Shown: positions 16,551 through 25,183, counted from the first letter of the stretch. The stretch: 33,754 nucleotides of DNA from an uncultured Oscillospiraceae bacterium (GCA_959601025.1 CAUGOD010000032.1:1-33754), one strand, 5' to 3'. The notes: generated from the letters alone by a model not told the origin. Program-made: numbers and translations.

Positions 16551-17897
16551 TCATACGCGCGCGGCTTCGGAAGAAGGCGCTGCGCCGGCGACGTCAGGAG
16601 CCGCGGCCTCAGCTGCAGTGGAGGCTCCTTCCCGGCGGGCCGCTATGCGGGCGTTGGCCAGCATCAGCTTGATGCGGTTTTCCTGGTTGATCCGGGTCGC
16701 ACCCGGGTCGTAGTCGATACAGACGATGTTCGCCTGGGGAAGGTTATCCTTGATTTTCCGCACCATGCCCTTGCCCACGATGTGGTTGGGAAGGCAGCCG
16801 AACGGCTGGGTACAGACGATGTTGTTAATGCCGGAATCGATCAGCTCCAGCATTTCGCCGGTCAGCAGCCAGCCCTCGCCCATCTTATTACCGTAGCCGA
16901 GGTAATCCTTCACCAGGCTTTTCAGATGGTCGAAGGTGCAGGGGATCCGGAATTCCGGATGCCGCTTGATGGAGGCGATCATCATCGCCTGCAGCCGCTT
17001 GACGTAATTGGCGAGAAAGCCGGCCCCAATGTAGGTGGCGGTTTTCCCGCCGTACAGCTTGTGATCCTCCACCCGGTTGTCGCATTTGAAGATGATGAAA
17101 TCGGTCAGCCCGGGAACGACCGGCTCGCAGTCCTCCGACCGGAGGAAATCCTCGAGGTTGTTGTTTCCGAGAGGGGCGTACTTGATGTAGATTTCCCCGA
17201 CGATGCCCACCCGAACCTTCGGCGTCCGGCGGACGGGGATGGAAGCAAAATCGTCCGTTATGCGGTCGAAATTCTGGCGGATAAATTCGGTTTTGAAACT
17301 GCCCTTCTGGGAAAATTCGGCGGTCAGCCGATCCACCCATTTGTCAATCCGGCGATCGGTTTCTCCCTCCACGATCTCATACGGCCGGCACTGGTTGGCC
17401 ATGTGGACGATCAGGTCGCCGTAGATCATGGAATATGCCAGCTGGCGGATCATGGTGAAGTTCAGGGAGAAGCCCGGGTTCTTTTCCAGTCCGGAGAGGT
17501 TGACCGATACCACCGGAATATAATCGTAGCCCGCCCGGTGGAGCGCCTTGCGAAGCAGGTGGATATAATTGGAGGCGCGGCAGCCGCCCCCGGTCTGGGT
17601 AATCATCAGCGCAATCTTGTGCGGGTCGTATTTCCCGCTTTTCACCGCGTCGATCAGCTGGCCGATAACCAGAAGCGCGGGGTAGCAGGTATCGTTGTGG
17701 ACGTATTTCAGCCCTTCGTCCACGATCCCGCGGTGGTTGGTGGTGAGCATATCCATCTTGTATCCATGCAGCTGGAACACCTTTTGCAGCATGGTGAAGT
17801 GGACGGGGAGCATCTGAGGGGCAAGCAGGGTGTATTCCTGCTTCATTTCCTCGGTGAAGAGCAGGCGGCCCTGCTCGTTGTATACCAGTTCAGCCAT
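16551..17897 (-). CDS. Acyl-CoA dehydratase activase-related protein, HgdB/BcrC-like C-terminal half (COG3581 type)
   Basis: The 448-residue protein begins MAELVYNEQGRLLFTEEMKQ and has conserved stretches including GYKMDMLTTNHRGIVDEGLKYVHNDTCYPALLVIGQL, QTGGGCRASNYIHLLRKAL and QPFGCLPNHIVGKGMVRKIK. These are typical of the protein that in many Clostridia is the last third of a ~1400-residue CoA activase family polypeptide. Conserved Cys residues (in NDTCYPA, GGGCRA and FGCLPNH) could hold an iron-sulfur cluster. The ATG at 17897 has AAAGGAG eight bases upstream; frame extensions to 18212 overlap the neighbouring gene and are rejected. It starts 68 bases after the activase gene and surely works with it. 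The substrate is unknown. Confidence 0.88.
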   Translation of the reverse strand: MAELVYNEQGRLLFTEEMKQEYTLLAPQMLPVHFTMLQKVFQLHGYKMDMLTTNHRGIVDEGLKYVHNDTCYPALLVIGQLIDAVKSGKYDPHKIALMITQTGGGCRASNYIHLLRKALHRAGYDYIPVVSVNLSGLEKNPGFSLNFTMIRQLAYSMIYGDLIVHMANQCRPYEIVEGETDRRIDKWVDRLTAEFSQKGSFKTEFIRQNFDRITDDFASIPVRRTPKVRVGIVGEIYIKYAPLGNNNLEDFLRSEDCEPVVPGLTDFIIFKCDNRVEDHKLYGGKTATYIGAGFLANYVKRLQAMMIASIKRHPEFRIPCTFDHLKSLVKDYLGYGNKMGEGWLLTGEMLELIDSGINNIVCTQPFGCLPNHIVGKGMVRKIKDNLPQANIVCIDYDPGATRINQENRIKLMLANARIAARREGASTAAEAAAPDVAGAAPSSEAARV

Positions 17898-17965
17898 TAT
17901 GGAAACTCCTTTCTGGGAGGGAATGGGCCGGCGCGAAACGATGACGCCGGACAGAACGCGTCGCG

Positions 17966-20887
17966 TTAACTGTTCCGGGCCTCCATCGCCGCGAGGAGGG
18001 AGCGGATGCGGATGCGCACCGCGCCGAGGTTGTTGATTTCGTCGATTTTGAGCTGGGTGTACAGCTTGCCGCCCGCTTCCAGAATGGAGCGGACCTCGTC
18101 GGTGGTGATGGCGTCGATCCCGCAGCCGAAGGAAACCAGCTGCACCAGCTGCATATCCGGCTGGGTGGTGACGTATTCCGCCGCGCTGTACAGGCGGGAG
18201 TGATAGGTCCACTGATTCAGCACATGGACCGGCTTCTTCGGCTCGCGGTAGGCGACCGCGTCCTCGGTCACCACCGTCAGTCCAAAGGAAGCGATCATGG
18301 AATCAATGCCGTGGTTGATTTCCGGGTCCACATGGTAGGGACGGCCGGAAAGCACGATGATGTTCCGTCCGTTCTTCCGGGCGTCGGCGATCATTTCCGC
18401 CCCCTTGTCCCGCAGCATACCGAGATAGGCGGCATATGCGTCGTAGGCGGCCTTGCTGGCGGCCTTCACCTCGCCCGCCGGGATACCGAATTCCGCCCCG
18501 AAATATTCCGCCGCCTTTTTGGCGAAGTCGCGGGGACGGTGCATCCCGAAATAGGGATGGAGGAAACGGGTGTTTTTCAGCGCGAGGACGTTGGCGTCGA
18601 TCAGCTCGGGATAATAGGCGACCACCGGGCAGTTGTAATGGTTGTCGCCCTTTTCCTCGTCGAAGTTATAGGGCAGGCAGGGGTAGAAGATCGCGTCTAC
18701 TCCCATGTCCAGCAGCTTTTCCACATGGCCGTGGATCAGCTTGGCAGGATAGCACACCGTATCCGAGGGGATGGTGTGCTGCCCGCAGGCGTACAAGCTG
18801 CGGGAGGATTCAGGGGAGAGCACCACTTCAAATCCGAGCGTCGTGAAGAAGGTATACCAGAAGGGGAGGTTTTCGTACATGTTCAGCGCCATCGGCAGCC
18901 CGATCCGCCCGCGGCGGTTCTCCCCGCCGTGGAGAGAGCGGAGGTAGTCGTATTTCCACTTATACAGGTTGGGGATGTTTTTCTGCTCGCCCTTGCCGAG
19001 CGGGCGCTCGCACCGGTTACCGGAGATGAAGCGCCGTTTTCCGCCGAAGGTGTTGACGGTGAGCTGGCAGTGGTTGCCGCACAGCCCGCACTGGCTGGAT
19101 TTCGCGGCGTGCTGGAAATGCTCCAGCTCGTCCGCCGCCAGCAGTCCGCTTTTTTCCAGATGGAGGTCCCGGGCGGCCAGCGCCGCGCCGTAGGCTCCCA
19201 TGATCCCGGCGATGGTGGGGCGGATGACCTCGGCGCCCAGCTCCAGCTCGAAGCTGCGGAGCACTGCGTCGTTCAGGAAGGTCCCGCCCTGCACCACGAT
19301 ATGCCGGCCCAGTTCGGACGGGCTGGCGGCGCGGATGACCTTGTAAATGGCGTTTTTAACAATGCTAATGGACAGGCCGGCGGAAATGTCGTCCACCCCC
19401 GCGCCCTCCTTTTGGGCCTGCTTGACCGAGGAGTTCATGAACACCGTGCAGCGGGAGCCGAGGTCCACCGGCTTTTCCGCGAACAGGCCGAGAGCGGCGA
19501 AATCCGCAATGGAGTAACCCAGGGCCTTGGCGAAGGTTTCGATGAAGGAGCCGCAGCCGGAGGAGCAGGCTTCGTTCAGCATGATGCTGTCGATCGCACC
19601 GTTCCGGATCTTAAAGCATTTCATATCCTGCCCGCCGATGTCGATGATGAAATCCACCTCCGGGTTGAAGTGGGCGGCGGCGCGGTAATGCGCCACCGTC
19701 TCCACCAGTCCGAGGTCGATATTGAAGGCGTTTTTGATCAGATCCTCGCCGTACCCGGTGGCCGCGCTGCCCCGGATGGTCACGCGATCCCCGAAGCGGC
19801 GGTAGATTTCCTTCAGCTGTTCCAGCACCACGGCGACCGGGTTGCCGCCGTTGGAGGCGTAATAGGTATACAGCAGCCCGCCGTCCGGCGTGACCAGCGC
19901 AAGCTTGGTGGTGGTGGAGCCGGCGTCCACCCCGAGGTACGCGTCCCCGGTGTAGCCGTCAACGTCGGTCGCGGGAGGACAGTGGGCGGCGTGCCGGGCT
20001 GAGAAGGCTTCGTACTCCTCCTTCGAGGCGAAGAGGGGGGGGAGGGTGTTGGTGGTGTTCTTTTGGGCGGAGGCGCTGTCGATCCGCCGCAACACCTCGC
20101 TGAACGGCATTGGCTGGGCGTTGTTGCCCGCGTAGACCGCTGCGCCCACCGCGACGAATACATCGGCGTTTTCAGGAAAAACCGCGTTTTCGGGGGAGAG
20201 CTTCAGCGTTTCCACAAACCGCTCCCGCAGGCCGCTCAGGAAGAAGAGAGGGCCTCCGAGGAACAGCACCTTTCCCTTGATCTCCCGTCCCTGGGCGAGG
20301 CCGGCGATGGTCTGGTTCACCACCGCCTGGAAGATGCTCGCCGCGATATCCTCCTTCCGCGCGCCCTGGTTGAGCAGGGGCTGGATGTCCGATTTGGCGA
20401 AGACCCCGCAGCGGGAGGCGATGGAATACAGCTTTTCATGATGCAGGCTGAGCTCATTCAGCTCGTCCGGAGTGACGTTCAGCAGGGTGGCCATCTGGTC
20501 GATGAACGCGCCGGTCCCACCCGCGCAGGAACCGTTCATCCGTTCCTCCAGCCCGCCGGTAAAGAAGATGATCTTCGCGTCCTCCCCGCCGAGTTCCACC
20601 ACCACGTCGGCGTCGGGGATGAAGCGTTCCACCCCGCCGGCGGTGGCAAAGACCTCCTGCACGAATTCCAAGTCGGCGGCTTTCGCCACGCCGAGACCGG
20701 CCGAGCCGGTGATCGCGACCTGCACCTCCCCATTTCCCAGCTTCGGAACGAGAAGGCGGAGCATTTCGGCGGTCTTCTCCCGCACCTTCGACATGTGCCG
20801 TTCGTAGGTCTTAAACAGTATGTTGTCCTGGTCGTCCAGCAGCACGACCTTGACGGTCGTGGAGCCGATGTCAATTCCAATGCGCAA
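17966..20887 (-). CDS. Acyl-CoA dehydratase activase, tandem BadF/BcrA ATPase domains plus DUF2229
   Basis: Activases of this family use ATP hydrolysis by an ASKHA fold to drive electrons to 2-hydroxyacyl-CoA dehydratase-like enzymes. The 973-residue protein has two ATPase domains: one from RIGIDIGSTTVKVVLLD (about 1-265) and one from LGVDAGSTTTKLALV (about 315-570). Both keep the two cluster Cys residues: SCAGGTGAF (about 121) with SRCGVFAKS (about 158), and ACSSGCGSF (about 439) with SRCTVFMNS (about 478). Then come CGLCGNHC (about 598) and a DUF2229 region to the end. TTG 20887 is chosen as start because TAGGAGG lies seven bases upstream. With the next gene it equals the single ~1400-residue protein of relatives. 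No dehydratase subunits are nearby. Confidence 0.92.
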   Translation of the reverse strand: MRIGIDIGSTTVKVVLLDDQDNILFKTYERHMSKVREKTAEMLRLLVPKLGNGEVQVAITGSAGLGVAKAADLEFVQEVFATAGGVERFIPDADVVVELGGEDAKIIFFTGGLEERMNGSCAGGTGAFIDQMATLLNVTPDELNELSLHHEKLYSIASRCGVFAKSDIQPLLNQGARKEDIAASIFQAVVNQTIAGLAQGREIKGKVLFLGGPLFFLSGLRERFVETLKLSPENAVFPENADVFVAVGAAVYAGNNAQPMPFSEVLRRIDSASAQKNTTNTLPPLFASKEEYEAFSARHAAHCPPATDVDGYTGDAYLGVDAGSTTTKLALVTPDGGLLYTYYASNGGNPVAVVLEQLKEIYRRFGDRVTIRGSAATGYGEDLIKNAFNIDLGLVETVAHYRAAAHFNPEVDFIIDIGGQDMKCFKIRNGAIDSIMLNEACSSGCGSFIETFAKALGYSIADFAALGLFAEKPVDLGSRCTVFMNSSVKQAQKEGAGVDDISAGLSISIVKNAIYKVIRAASPSELGRHIVVQGGTFLNDAVLRSFELELGAEVIRPTIAGIMGAYGAALAARDLHLEKSGLLAADELEHFQHAAKSSQCGLCGNHCQLTVNTFGGKRRFISGNRCERPLGKGEQKNIPNLYKWKYDYLRSLHGGENRRGRIGLPMALNMYENLPFWYTFFTTLGFEVVLSPESSRSLYACGQHTIPSDTVCYPAKLIHGHVEKLLDMGVDAIFYPCLPYNFDEEKGDNHYNCPVVAYYPELIDANVLALKNTRFLHPYFGMHRPRDFAKKAAEYFGAEFGIPAGEVKAASKAAYDAYAAYLGMLRDKGAEMIADARKNGRNIIVLSGRPYHVDPEINHGIDSMIASFGLTVVTEDAVAYREPKKPVHVLNQWTYHSRLYSAAEYVTTQPDMQLVQLVSFGCGIDAITTDEVRSILEAGGKLYTQLKIDEINNLGAVRIRIRSLLAAMEARNS

Positions 20888-21018
20888 AGCAGGGCCTCCT
20901 AACAATATATGGGATGAGGAACAGCGGAAGCCGCCATCCCTTGTAGAAGCGTGGGACAGGCGCGCGCCCCATGGGGCGGCGTCTGGGCGACCGGGGCAAA
21001 GAACCCCAGCATCTTTTC

Positions 21019-21047
21019 ATTATAGCACCAGTCGGCGGGAAGGGCAA
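21019..21047 (-). promoter_or_regulatory. Sigma-A promoter of the activase operon
   Basis: On the minus strand TTGCCC (21042-21047), a 17-base spacer and TATAAT (21019-21024) with an extended TGC just before the -10. Transcription would begin near 21012, giving a ~125-base leader before TTG 20887. Confidence 0.75.
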
Positions 21048-21124
21048 GCAAAAGCCGCATTTTCTTCGCTTTTTCGCCATGTCGGATTCTGGAAGAATTA
21101 TTGGGAGAATCCCGGGAAAAACGG

Positions 21125-21154
21125 TTGCGTAAAACCGGCTTGCTGCTGTATACT
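21125..21154 (+). promoter_or_regulatory. Possible upstream promoter for the lipoprotein gene
   Basis: TTGCGT (21125-21130), an 18-base spacer and TATACT (21149-21154). It is weaker and further away than the promoter at 21295-21323. Confidence 0.4.
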
Positions 21155-21294
21155 ACATATTGGTTTTTCCGTTCGCCTGCGTTAAAAAATATGGCGGGAA
21201 GGCCGGTCTGCCATCGTCCGTTTCCGCGGTTCGGCGTTTCTTCCTGATAAATAGAAGATTACAGGATTGTCATACGATTGTAACCATGCTGTCA

Positions 21295-21323
21295 TTGCCA
21301 TTATTTTCATGGCGAAGTATACT
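21295..21323 (+). promoter_or_regulatory. Sigma-A promoter of the lipoprotein gene
   Basis: TTGCCA (21295-21300), a 17-base spacer and TATACT (21318-21323). Transcription would begin near 21330, which makes start codons at 21332 or 21338 unlikely and supports GTG 21359. The rest of the 470-base gap between the divergent genes shows no gene. Confidence 0.7.
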
Positions 21324-21358
21324 GAAAATAATTGAAAATGAGGGAAAAGGCGGAAAGT

Positions 21359-22585
21359 GTGAAAAAGATGGCTATGAAAAGAAAAGCGGTCCGGCGGCTG
21401 TTTGGTTTTCTCCTGTCCTGTGTTTTGCTGGCCGGCTGCCAGCCGGTTCCCGCGGCGGAGTCCGCGCGGTCGTCGGTTTCGTCTGGAGCGCGGGAAAGCG
21501 CGTCGTCTGCGGCGGAAAAGAAGCCGATGGCCGAGGGGACGCGGGAAACGGTGTATTTTCATAATAACGGAACGATGGATGCGGATAAGATAAAAGAAAG
21601 CTGGCGGATTCCTCATTCGACGACGGATAACCGGGGAAAGGAACTGACGGAGGAATTCCTTCGGACGTGGGACGTCTACAAGGAAGTCCCGGACGGCGAA
21701 GCCGACGTGCAGGGACGCCCCTTGCTGGAATATTATTCGAACAAGGCCAAACGCATCACCGGCGTGATCTTTCATTGCTGGTCACAGCGCGAGACGTTAA
21801 ACGAGGAGTTTTGGGGAAAGGGGGAGCCGGACGAATGGGTGGAAACGGAGACATACTGCACCCTGCTGCATTGGGATGATTTTGAGAAGCAGGGGACGCT
21901 GGTCTATGACTGCGACACGGAGCAGCGAACCCGGTGGGAACGGTATTACAATCCGGATGGAGAGCAGAAGCAGTATATCGCCTATGAATACGCCGAGGCT
22001 CTTCCCATCCCGCTGATTACCCGGTACGAGGGGCCGGAACCGCAAACCCCGTCGTGCGATGAAGACAATGTGCTGAACCAGCCGCAGAGGTTCTGGCTTT
22101 ATCAGAATCTGGCGGAATACGACGCGGCGGGACGTCTGCAAAACTATAAGGGAACGCTGCACGCGGGCGACCGCGCCGTTTTCCAATATGACGACGCAGG
22201 CCGCCTGCAGACGATCCGGGAAGAAACCGACCATCCTGTCAAAGGGCAGGAGGACGATTTTTCCGGAAAAATCACCTTCACCTATCGGGACGACGGCAGT
22301 CTGGATACCATGGGGTACGGGTTTTCCCACATGCTGGGCCCCACCACGGACAGCGGCGGAGAGGCGACCTATGACGGGCAGGGGCGGCTGGTGTACCGGC
22401 GTTACTACATCACCCACGGCTACCACTATCGCGTTTATCTGTATAACGGAGAAGAGACGCGCCCCTGGGCCTGGATGGAGTTCTGCACGCAGGCCCTCAG
22501 CTCGCCGGACGAGGAGACCGGCGTCTACTATGGCTGCGAGTGCTTTTTCTATCTTTTTGAAAAACAGGAAACAGCCGCCGGATGA
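21359..22585 (+). CDS. Lipoprotein with YD (RHS-like) repeats
   Basis: The 408-residue protein has a lipoprotein signal peptide: basic n-region (MKKMAMKRKAVRR), hydrophobic core LFGFLLSCVLLAG and lipobox LAGC with Cys27 as the lipidated residue. A Ser/Ala-rich linker follows. The C-terminal half has YD-type repeats: YDAAGRLQNYKG (about 253), YDDAGRLQTIRE (about 276), YRDDGSLDTMGY (about 307) and YDGQGRLVYRRYY (about 336), the pattern of RHS/YD beta-strands. No toxin domain or polymorphic C-terminus is attached. GTG 21359 is preferred: AAAGGCGG lies just upstream and the promoter at 21295-21323 excludes earlier codons. Function is unknown; an outward-facing surface or binding protein is likely. 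Confidence 0.8.
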   Translation: MKKMAMKRKAVRRLFGFLLSCVLLAGCQPVPAAESARSSVSSGARESASSAAEKKPMAEGTRETVYFHNNGTMDADKIKESWRIPHSTTDNRGKELTEEFLRTWDVYKEVPDGEADVQGRPLLEYYSNKAKRITGVIFHCWSQRETLNEEFWGKGEPDEWVETETYCTLLHWDDFEKQGTLVYDCDTEQRTRWERYYNPDGEQKQYIAYEYAEALPIPLITRYEGPEPQTPSCDEDNVLNQPQRFWLYQNLAEYDAAGRLQNYKGTLHAGDRAVFQYDDAGRLQTIREETDHPVKGQEDDFSGKITFTYRDDGSLDTMGYGFSHMLGPTTDSGGEATYDGQGRLVYRRYYITHGYHYRVYLYNGEETRPWAWMEFCTQALSSPDEETGVYYGCECFFYLFEKQETAAG

Positions 22586-22624
22586 CCGGCGGAAGGGAGC
22601 GGCAGGGCGGCTTTCGCCGCCCTG
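22575..22624 (+). terminator. Two hairpins between the lipoprotein gene and coaX
   Basis: CCGCCGG-ATGA-CCGGCGG (22575-22592) places the lipoprotein's TGA stop codon in its loop. A second perfect 9-bp hairpin, CAGGGCGGC with GCCGCCCTG (22603-22624), is followed by TAATATTT. The second is a plausible terminator, though its T-run is weak, so read-through into coaX is possible. Confidence 0.55.
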
Positions 22625-22657
22625 TAATATTTGCGGAATCAGAAAGGAAGAATTTCC

Positions 22658-23425
22658 ATGTTGCTTGCACTGGATATGGGGAACACCAATATTACCATCG
22701 GTATTTTTGAAAACGACCGTCTGCGGCTGGAATCCCGCATCGCGACCGACCACACCAAGATGGAAGATCAGTACGCGGTGGAGCTGCTGGACATCCTTCG
22801 GCTGTACGGCGTGAACGAGCGGGAGTTCAGGGGGGCGATCATCTCCTCGGTTGTCCCGCCCCTCAACCACACCATCCGTCGCGCGGTGGAAAAGGTGACC
22901 GGCGTATCCCCTATGCTGGTCGGCCCCGGCGTGAAGAGCGGGCTGGATATCCGGATCGACAACCCCGCCCAGCTCGGCGCCGACCTGCTGGTGGGCGCGG
23001 TGGCGGGGGTGGCGGGATTCGGCGCGCCCTGCATCATCTGGGACCTCGGCACCGCCACGACCGTGTCGGTGGTGGATAAGCAGGGCGTATTCCGCGGCGG
23101 CGCGATTATGCCGGGAGTGGGGGTGTCTTTCGACACGCTGGCCTCCCGCGCTTCTCAGCTGCAGTCAATCAGCTTTGAAGCGCCGGAAAAGGTGGTGGGC
23201 GCAAACACCATCGCCAGTATGCAGTCCGGCGCGGTATACGGCACGGCCGCCATGCTGGATGGTATGTGCGACCGCATTGAGGAAGAAATGGGCTATCCGA
23301 TGACGGTGATCGCTACCGGCGGCCTGGGACGGGAAATCGTCCGCCACTGCCGGCGGGAGATCATTTACGACGACACCCTGCTGCTGACCGGACTGCGGCT
23401 GGTGTACGAAAAAAATAAAAAGTAA
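22658..23425 (+). CDS. coaX: Type III pantothenate kinase
   Basis: CoaX phosphorylates pantothenate, the first step of coenzyme A synthesis, in the cytoplasm. The 255-residue protein, a normal length, has the ASKHA motifs: MLLALDMGNTNITIG at the N-terminus (phosphate 1), IISSVVPPL, the LGADLLVGAVAG segment, and DLGTATTVSVVDKQGVFRGG (phosphate 2 and pantothenate site). The ATG at 22658 has AAAGGAAG seven bases upstream; in-frame codons before it lie among terminator-like hairpins. The next gene is an ECF-transporter S component, which fits vitamin supply feeding this kinase. Confidence 0.96.
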   Translation: MLLALDMGNTNITIGIFENDRLRLESRIATDHTKMEDQYAVELLDILRLYGVNEREFRGAIISSVVPPLNHTIRRAVEKVTGVSPMLVGPGVKSGLDIRIDNPAQLGADLLVGAVAGVAGFGAPCIIWDLGTATTVSVVDKQGVFRGGAIMPGVGVSFDTLASRASQLQSISFEAPEKVVGANTIASMQSGAVYGTAAMLDGMCDRIEEEMGYPMTVIATGGLGREIVRHCRREIIYDDTLLLTGLRLVYEKNKK

Positions 23426-23542
23426 TCGGACGGAAAGCCGGCGCCTATAACGGGAAGAACAGAGGGCGCGGCCGGTTTTGAAAAAGTTCTGGAAGCGTGA
23501 AAAATATGCCGGCTTGGGGTAGCGCGGCGGGGAAATATCGTG

Positions 23543-23829
23543 TATAATGGAGCGGGCCTGAAATAAGCGCCCGCAAATAAGAAACCGACAGGCGAAATAC
23601 CGTCGGTTCTACGCCGGAAGCCGTGGATAGTAGATACGGAAACGGCGCGGCAGCTTTTGGCGCCGCAGCGGTTTTCCCGCGGGGAGGGCGTATGGTCGGA
23701 CGGGGTCCGAATAGATATTTTATTCCGCGTTCGGGGCGGTTGCCGCCGGAACGCGGCGCGCTGTATCCCTGCTCGCCCGAATCTCCAAGGGCGGACAAAA
23801 GGGAGCAGCAGCAAGGAGGTTTTGTCGTA
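23543..23829 (+). promoter_or_regulatory. Long hairpin-rich leader of the ECF transporter gene (candidate riboswitch or attenuator)
   Basis: A TATAAT (23543-23548) without a clear -35 precedes about 280 untranslated bases. Hairpins: GCGGGC/GCCCGC (23552-23574); AACCGAC, bulged A90, GG with CC, GTCGGTT (23583-23608) around CGAAATA; CGGCGC/GCGCCG near 23645; TCGGAC/GTCCGA near 23695-23709; and CCGCGTTC/GAACGCGG with an inner GGCGG-TTG-CCGCC (23725-23756). The bulged-A hairpin invites comparison with pan-type RNA motifs, but I cannot match any class. AGGAGG precedes ATG 23830. Confidence 0.4.
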
Positions 23830-24525
23830 ATGACAAGAAGAAATTTGGAGAAACTGGTTCTGACCGCGATGTTCTGCGCGATCATAACCGCCATGACCTT
23901 TATCCCGTTCGTGGGCTACATTACCTACGGCGGGCTGAGTATCACCACGCTGCATGTCGTGGCGATCCTTGGGGCGGTTACTCTCGGCCCGGCCCGCGGG
24001 GCGGTGATCGGGTTGGTTTGGGGCGTGACCTGTCTGCTGTACGCGCTGGCAAACGGCACAGCGGATGCGGCGATTTTCCTGAATCCGCTGGTTTCTGTGC
24101 TGCCGCGTCTGATCGTCGGCTTTGCCGCCGGTTGGTATTTCCGCTGGTTCCATACGCTGTTCAGCAAGCTGGGCCGCCGGAATGCGGAAGCCACGGCTCC
24201 GGCGGCGGAAGCTGCGCCGGCCCGCCGTCCGAACGTGCTGGTACGCTGGGTGCGCTCCTTCCGGGGGAAAGGACCGGCTGTGGCGGCGTCGGCCGTGGCG
24301 GCCGCACTCGGCACCCTGACCAATACGGTGCTGGTCATTTCGGCGATCCACCTGTTCGGCGGCAGCGGCGTGGTGAAAATGGGGGTCGTGCTGCAGGCGA
24401 TCGTGGATACGGCGCTGACCCTGAATATGGCGGTTGAGCTGCCGCTGGCCATCGTGGTGGTTCCCGCCGTTGCGATGCCCCTGTTCCAGCTGATGCGCCG
24501 GCAGGGGACGACGGCTATCCGGTAA
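23830..24525 (+). CDS. ECF transporter S component, pantothenate candidate
   Basis: S components are small membrane proteins that bind a vitamin and dock on the shared EcfAAT module. The 231-residue protein opens with MTRRNLEKLVLTAMFCAIIT and has about six hydrophobic segments. The stretches FIPFVGYITYGGLSITTLHV and ILGAVTLGPARGAVIGLVWG are typical of this group, and the energy-coupling subunits are not in the window. A loop of roughly 50 charged and Ala/Arg-rich residues separates the middle helices, longer than usual. ATG 23830 has AGGAGG about nine bases before it; upstream in-frame codons lie within the structured leader. Placement right after coaX suggests pantothenate (PanT-like), but riboflavin or another vitamin cannot be excluded. 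Confidence 0.85.
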   Translation: MTRRNLEKLVLTAMFCAIITAMTFIPFVGYITYGGLSITTLHVVAILGAVTLGPARGAVIGLVWGVTCLLYALANGTADAAIFLNPLVSVLPRLIVGFAAGWYFRWFHTLFSKLGRRNAEATAPAAEAAPARRPNVLVRWVRSFRGKGPAVAASAVAAALGTLTNTVLVISAIHLFGGSGVVKMGVVLQAIVDTALTLNMAVELPLAIVVVPAVAMPLFQLMRRQGTTAIR

Positions 24526-24567
24526 TCCGATAGCCGTTTGATTTGTCCAAAGCGAAGTAACAAAACA

Positions 24568-24608
24568 AAAAGGGCGCTGCAAAACGAAGCGTTTTGCAGC
24601 GCCCTTTT
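24568..24608. terminator. Bidirectional intrinsic terminator
   Basis: A perfect 19-bp stem (24568-24586 with 24590-24608) closes a 3-base loop, with an A-run on the left and a T-run on the right. It separates the convergent transporter gene and the DUF6054-like gene and serves both. Confidence 0.92.
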
Positions 24609-24618
24609 CTATGTTCGG

Positions 24619-24954
24619 TTACAGCGCATAAGGCTGGAGGGCGTCCACAACCGTGTCGGTAAAGCTTTCCGCCGCTCCCCAGTCGAAGCGGAACAGGCCC
24701 TCGCCACCGCCTCCGCTGACGCAGACTACCCGCGTCCTGCCCTCAAAATCGTCGATGGTGGCGGTTAGGGTCAGACGGTTCCCCGCGCGGTAATAATGCT
24801 TCTCATACACCAGGACGATGCAGGAGGTCTGATTCGGCGCGCGCAGGACATAGGAGTCGATCCGCTCCCCGGTAATGCTGCCGTCCACAATAGCGGCGTC
24901 GATTGCACGGGCCGCGTCGTCCGGCGAAAGGGATACATACAGGGTCTGGGCCAA
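24619..24954 (-). CDS. DUF6054-like protein
   Basis: The 111-residue protein resembles the DUF6054 family: an N-terminal LYVSLSPDDAARAIDAAIVDG helix region, then CIVLVYEKHYYRAGNRLTLT, a strand IDDFEGRTRVVCVSGGGGEG and the C-terminal LFRFDWGAAESFTDTVVDAL. It has no membrane segment and no known function. The start is taken as TTG 24954, with a GAGG site nine bases upstream; longer frames to 25113 begin in what looks like non-coding DNA and lack the family pattern. The gene stands alone and ends at a bidirectional terminator. The family name is from memory of the C-terminal pattern. Confidence 0.75.
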   Translation of the reverse strand: MAQTLYVSLSPDDAARAIDAAIVDGSITGERIDSYVLRAPNQTSCIVLVYEKHYYRAGNRLTLTATIDDFEGRTRVVCVSGGGGEGLFRFDWGAAESFTDTVVDALQPYAL

Positions 24955-25127
24955 AACGCAACACCTCGGCTTTCCGCCGCGCCGGATATCCTGCCGCAAT
25001 GCGGCCTGTAGAACGCGGCTGTTGTTGGAGAATCCCCCCCGGCCGTCGGCAGGAGGAAGGGGCAGCGTTTCCGCCGCTGCATCTTTATTATAGAGGAAAC
25101 GACGGGGAAACACAAGCCCCCCGGGGG

Positions 25128-25164
25128 ATGGAAAACAAGCGGCCCTGTGCGAACACAGGACCGC
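25128..25164 (-). terminator. Intrinsic terminator of adhE
   Basis: On the minus strand, GCGG-CCTGTG arms (25139-25149 with 25154-25164, one mismatch) close a TTCG tetraloop, followed by TTGTTTT. It lies about 170 bases beyond the adhE stop codon, so the repeat copy at 25184-25303 should be transcribed as adhE 3' UTR. Confidence 0.7.
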
Positions 25165-25183
25165 CTGTCAGCGAGGTCATCGA

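Noticed and set aside
17898..18212. N-terminal extension of the activase-associated frame up to 18212
   Set aside because: The extension overlaps the 3' end of the activase gene in another frame and is basic low-complexity; ATG 17897 has its own AAAGGAG site.
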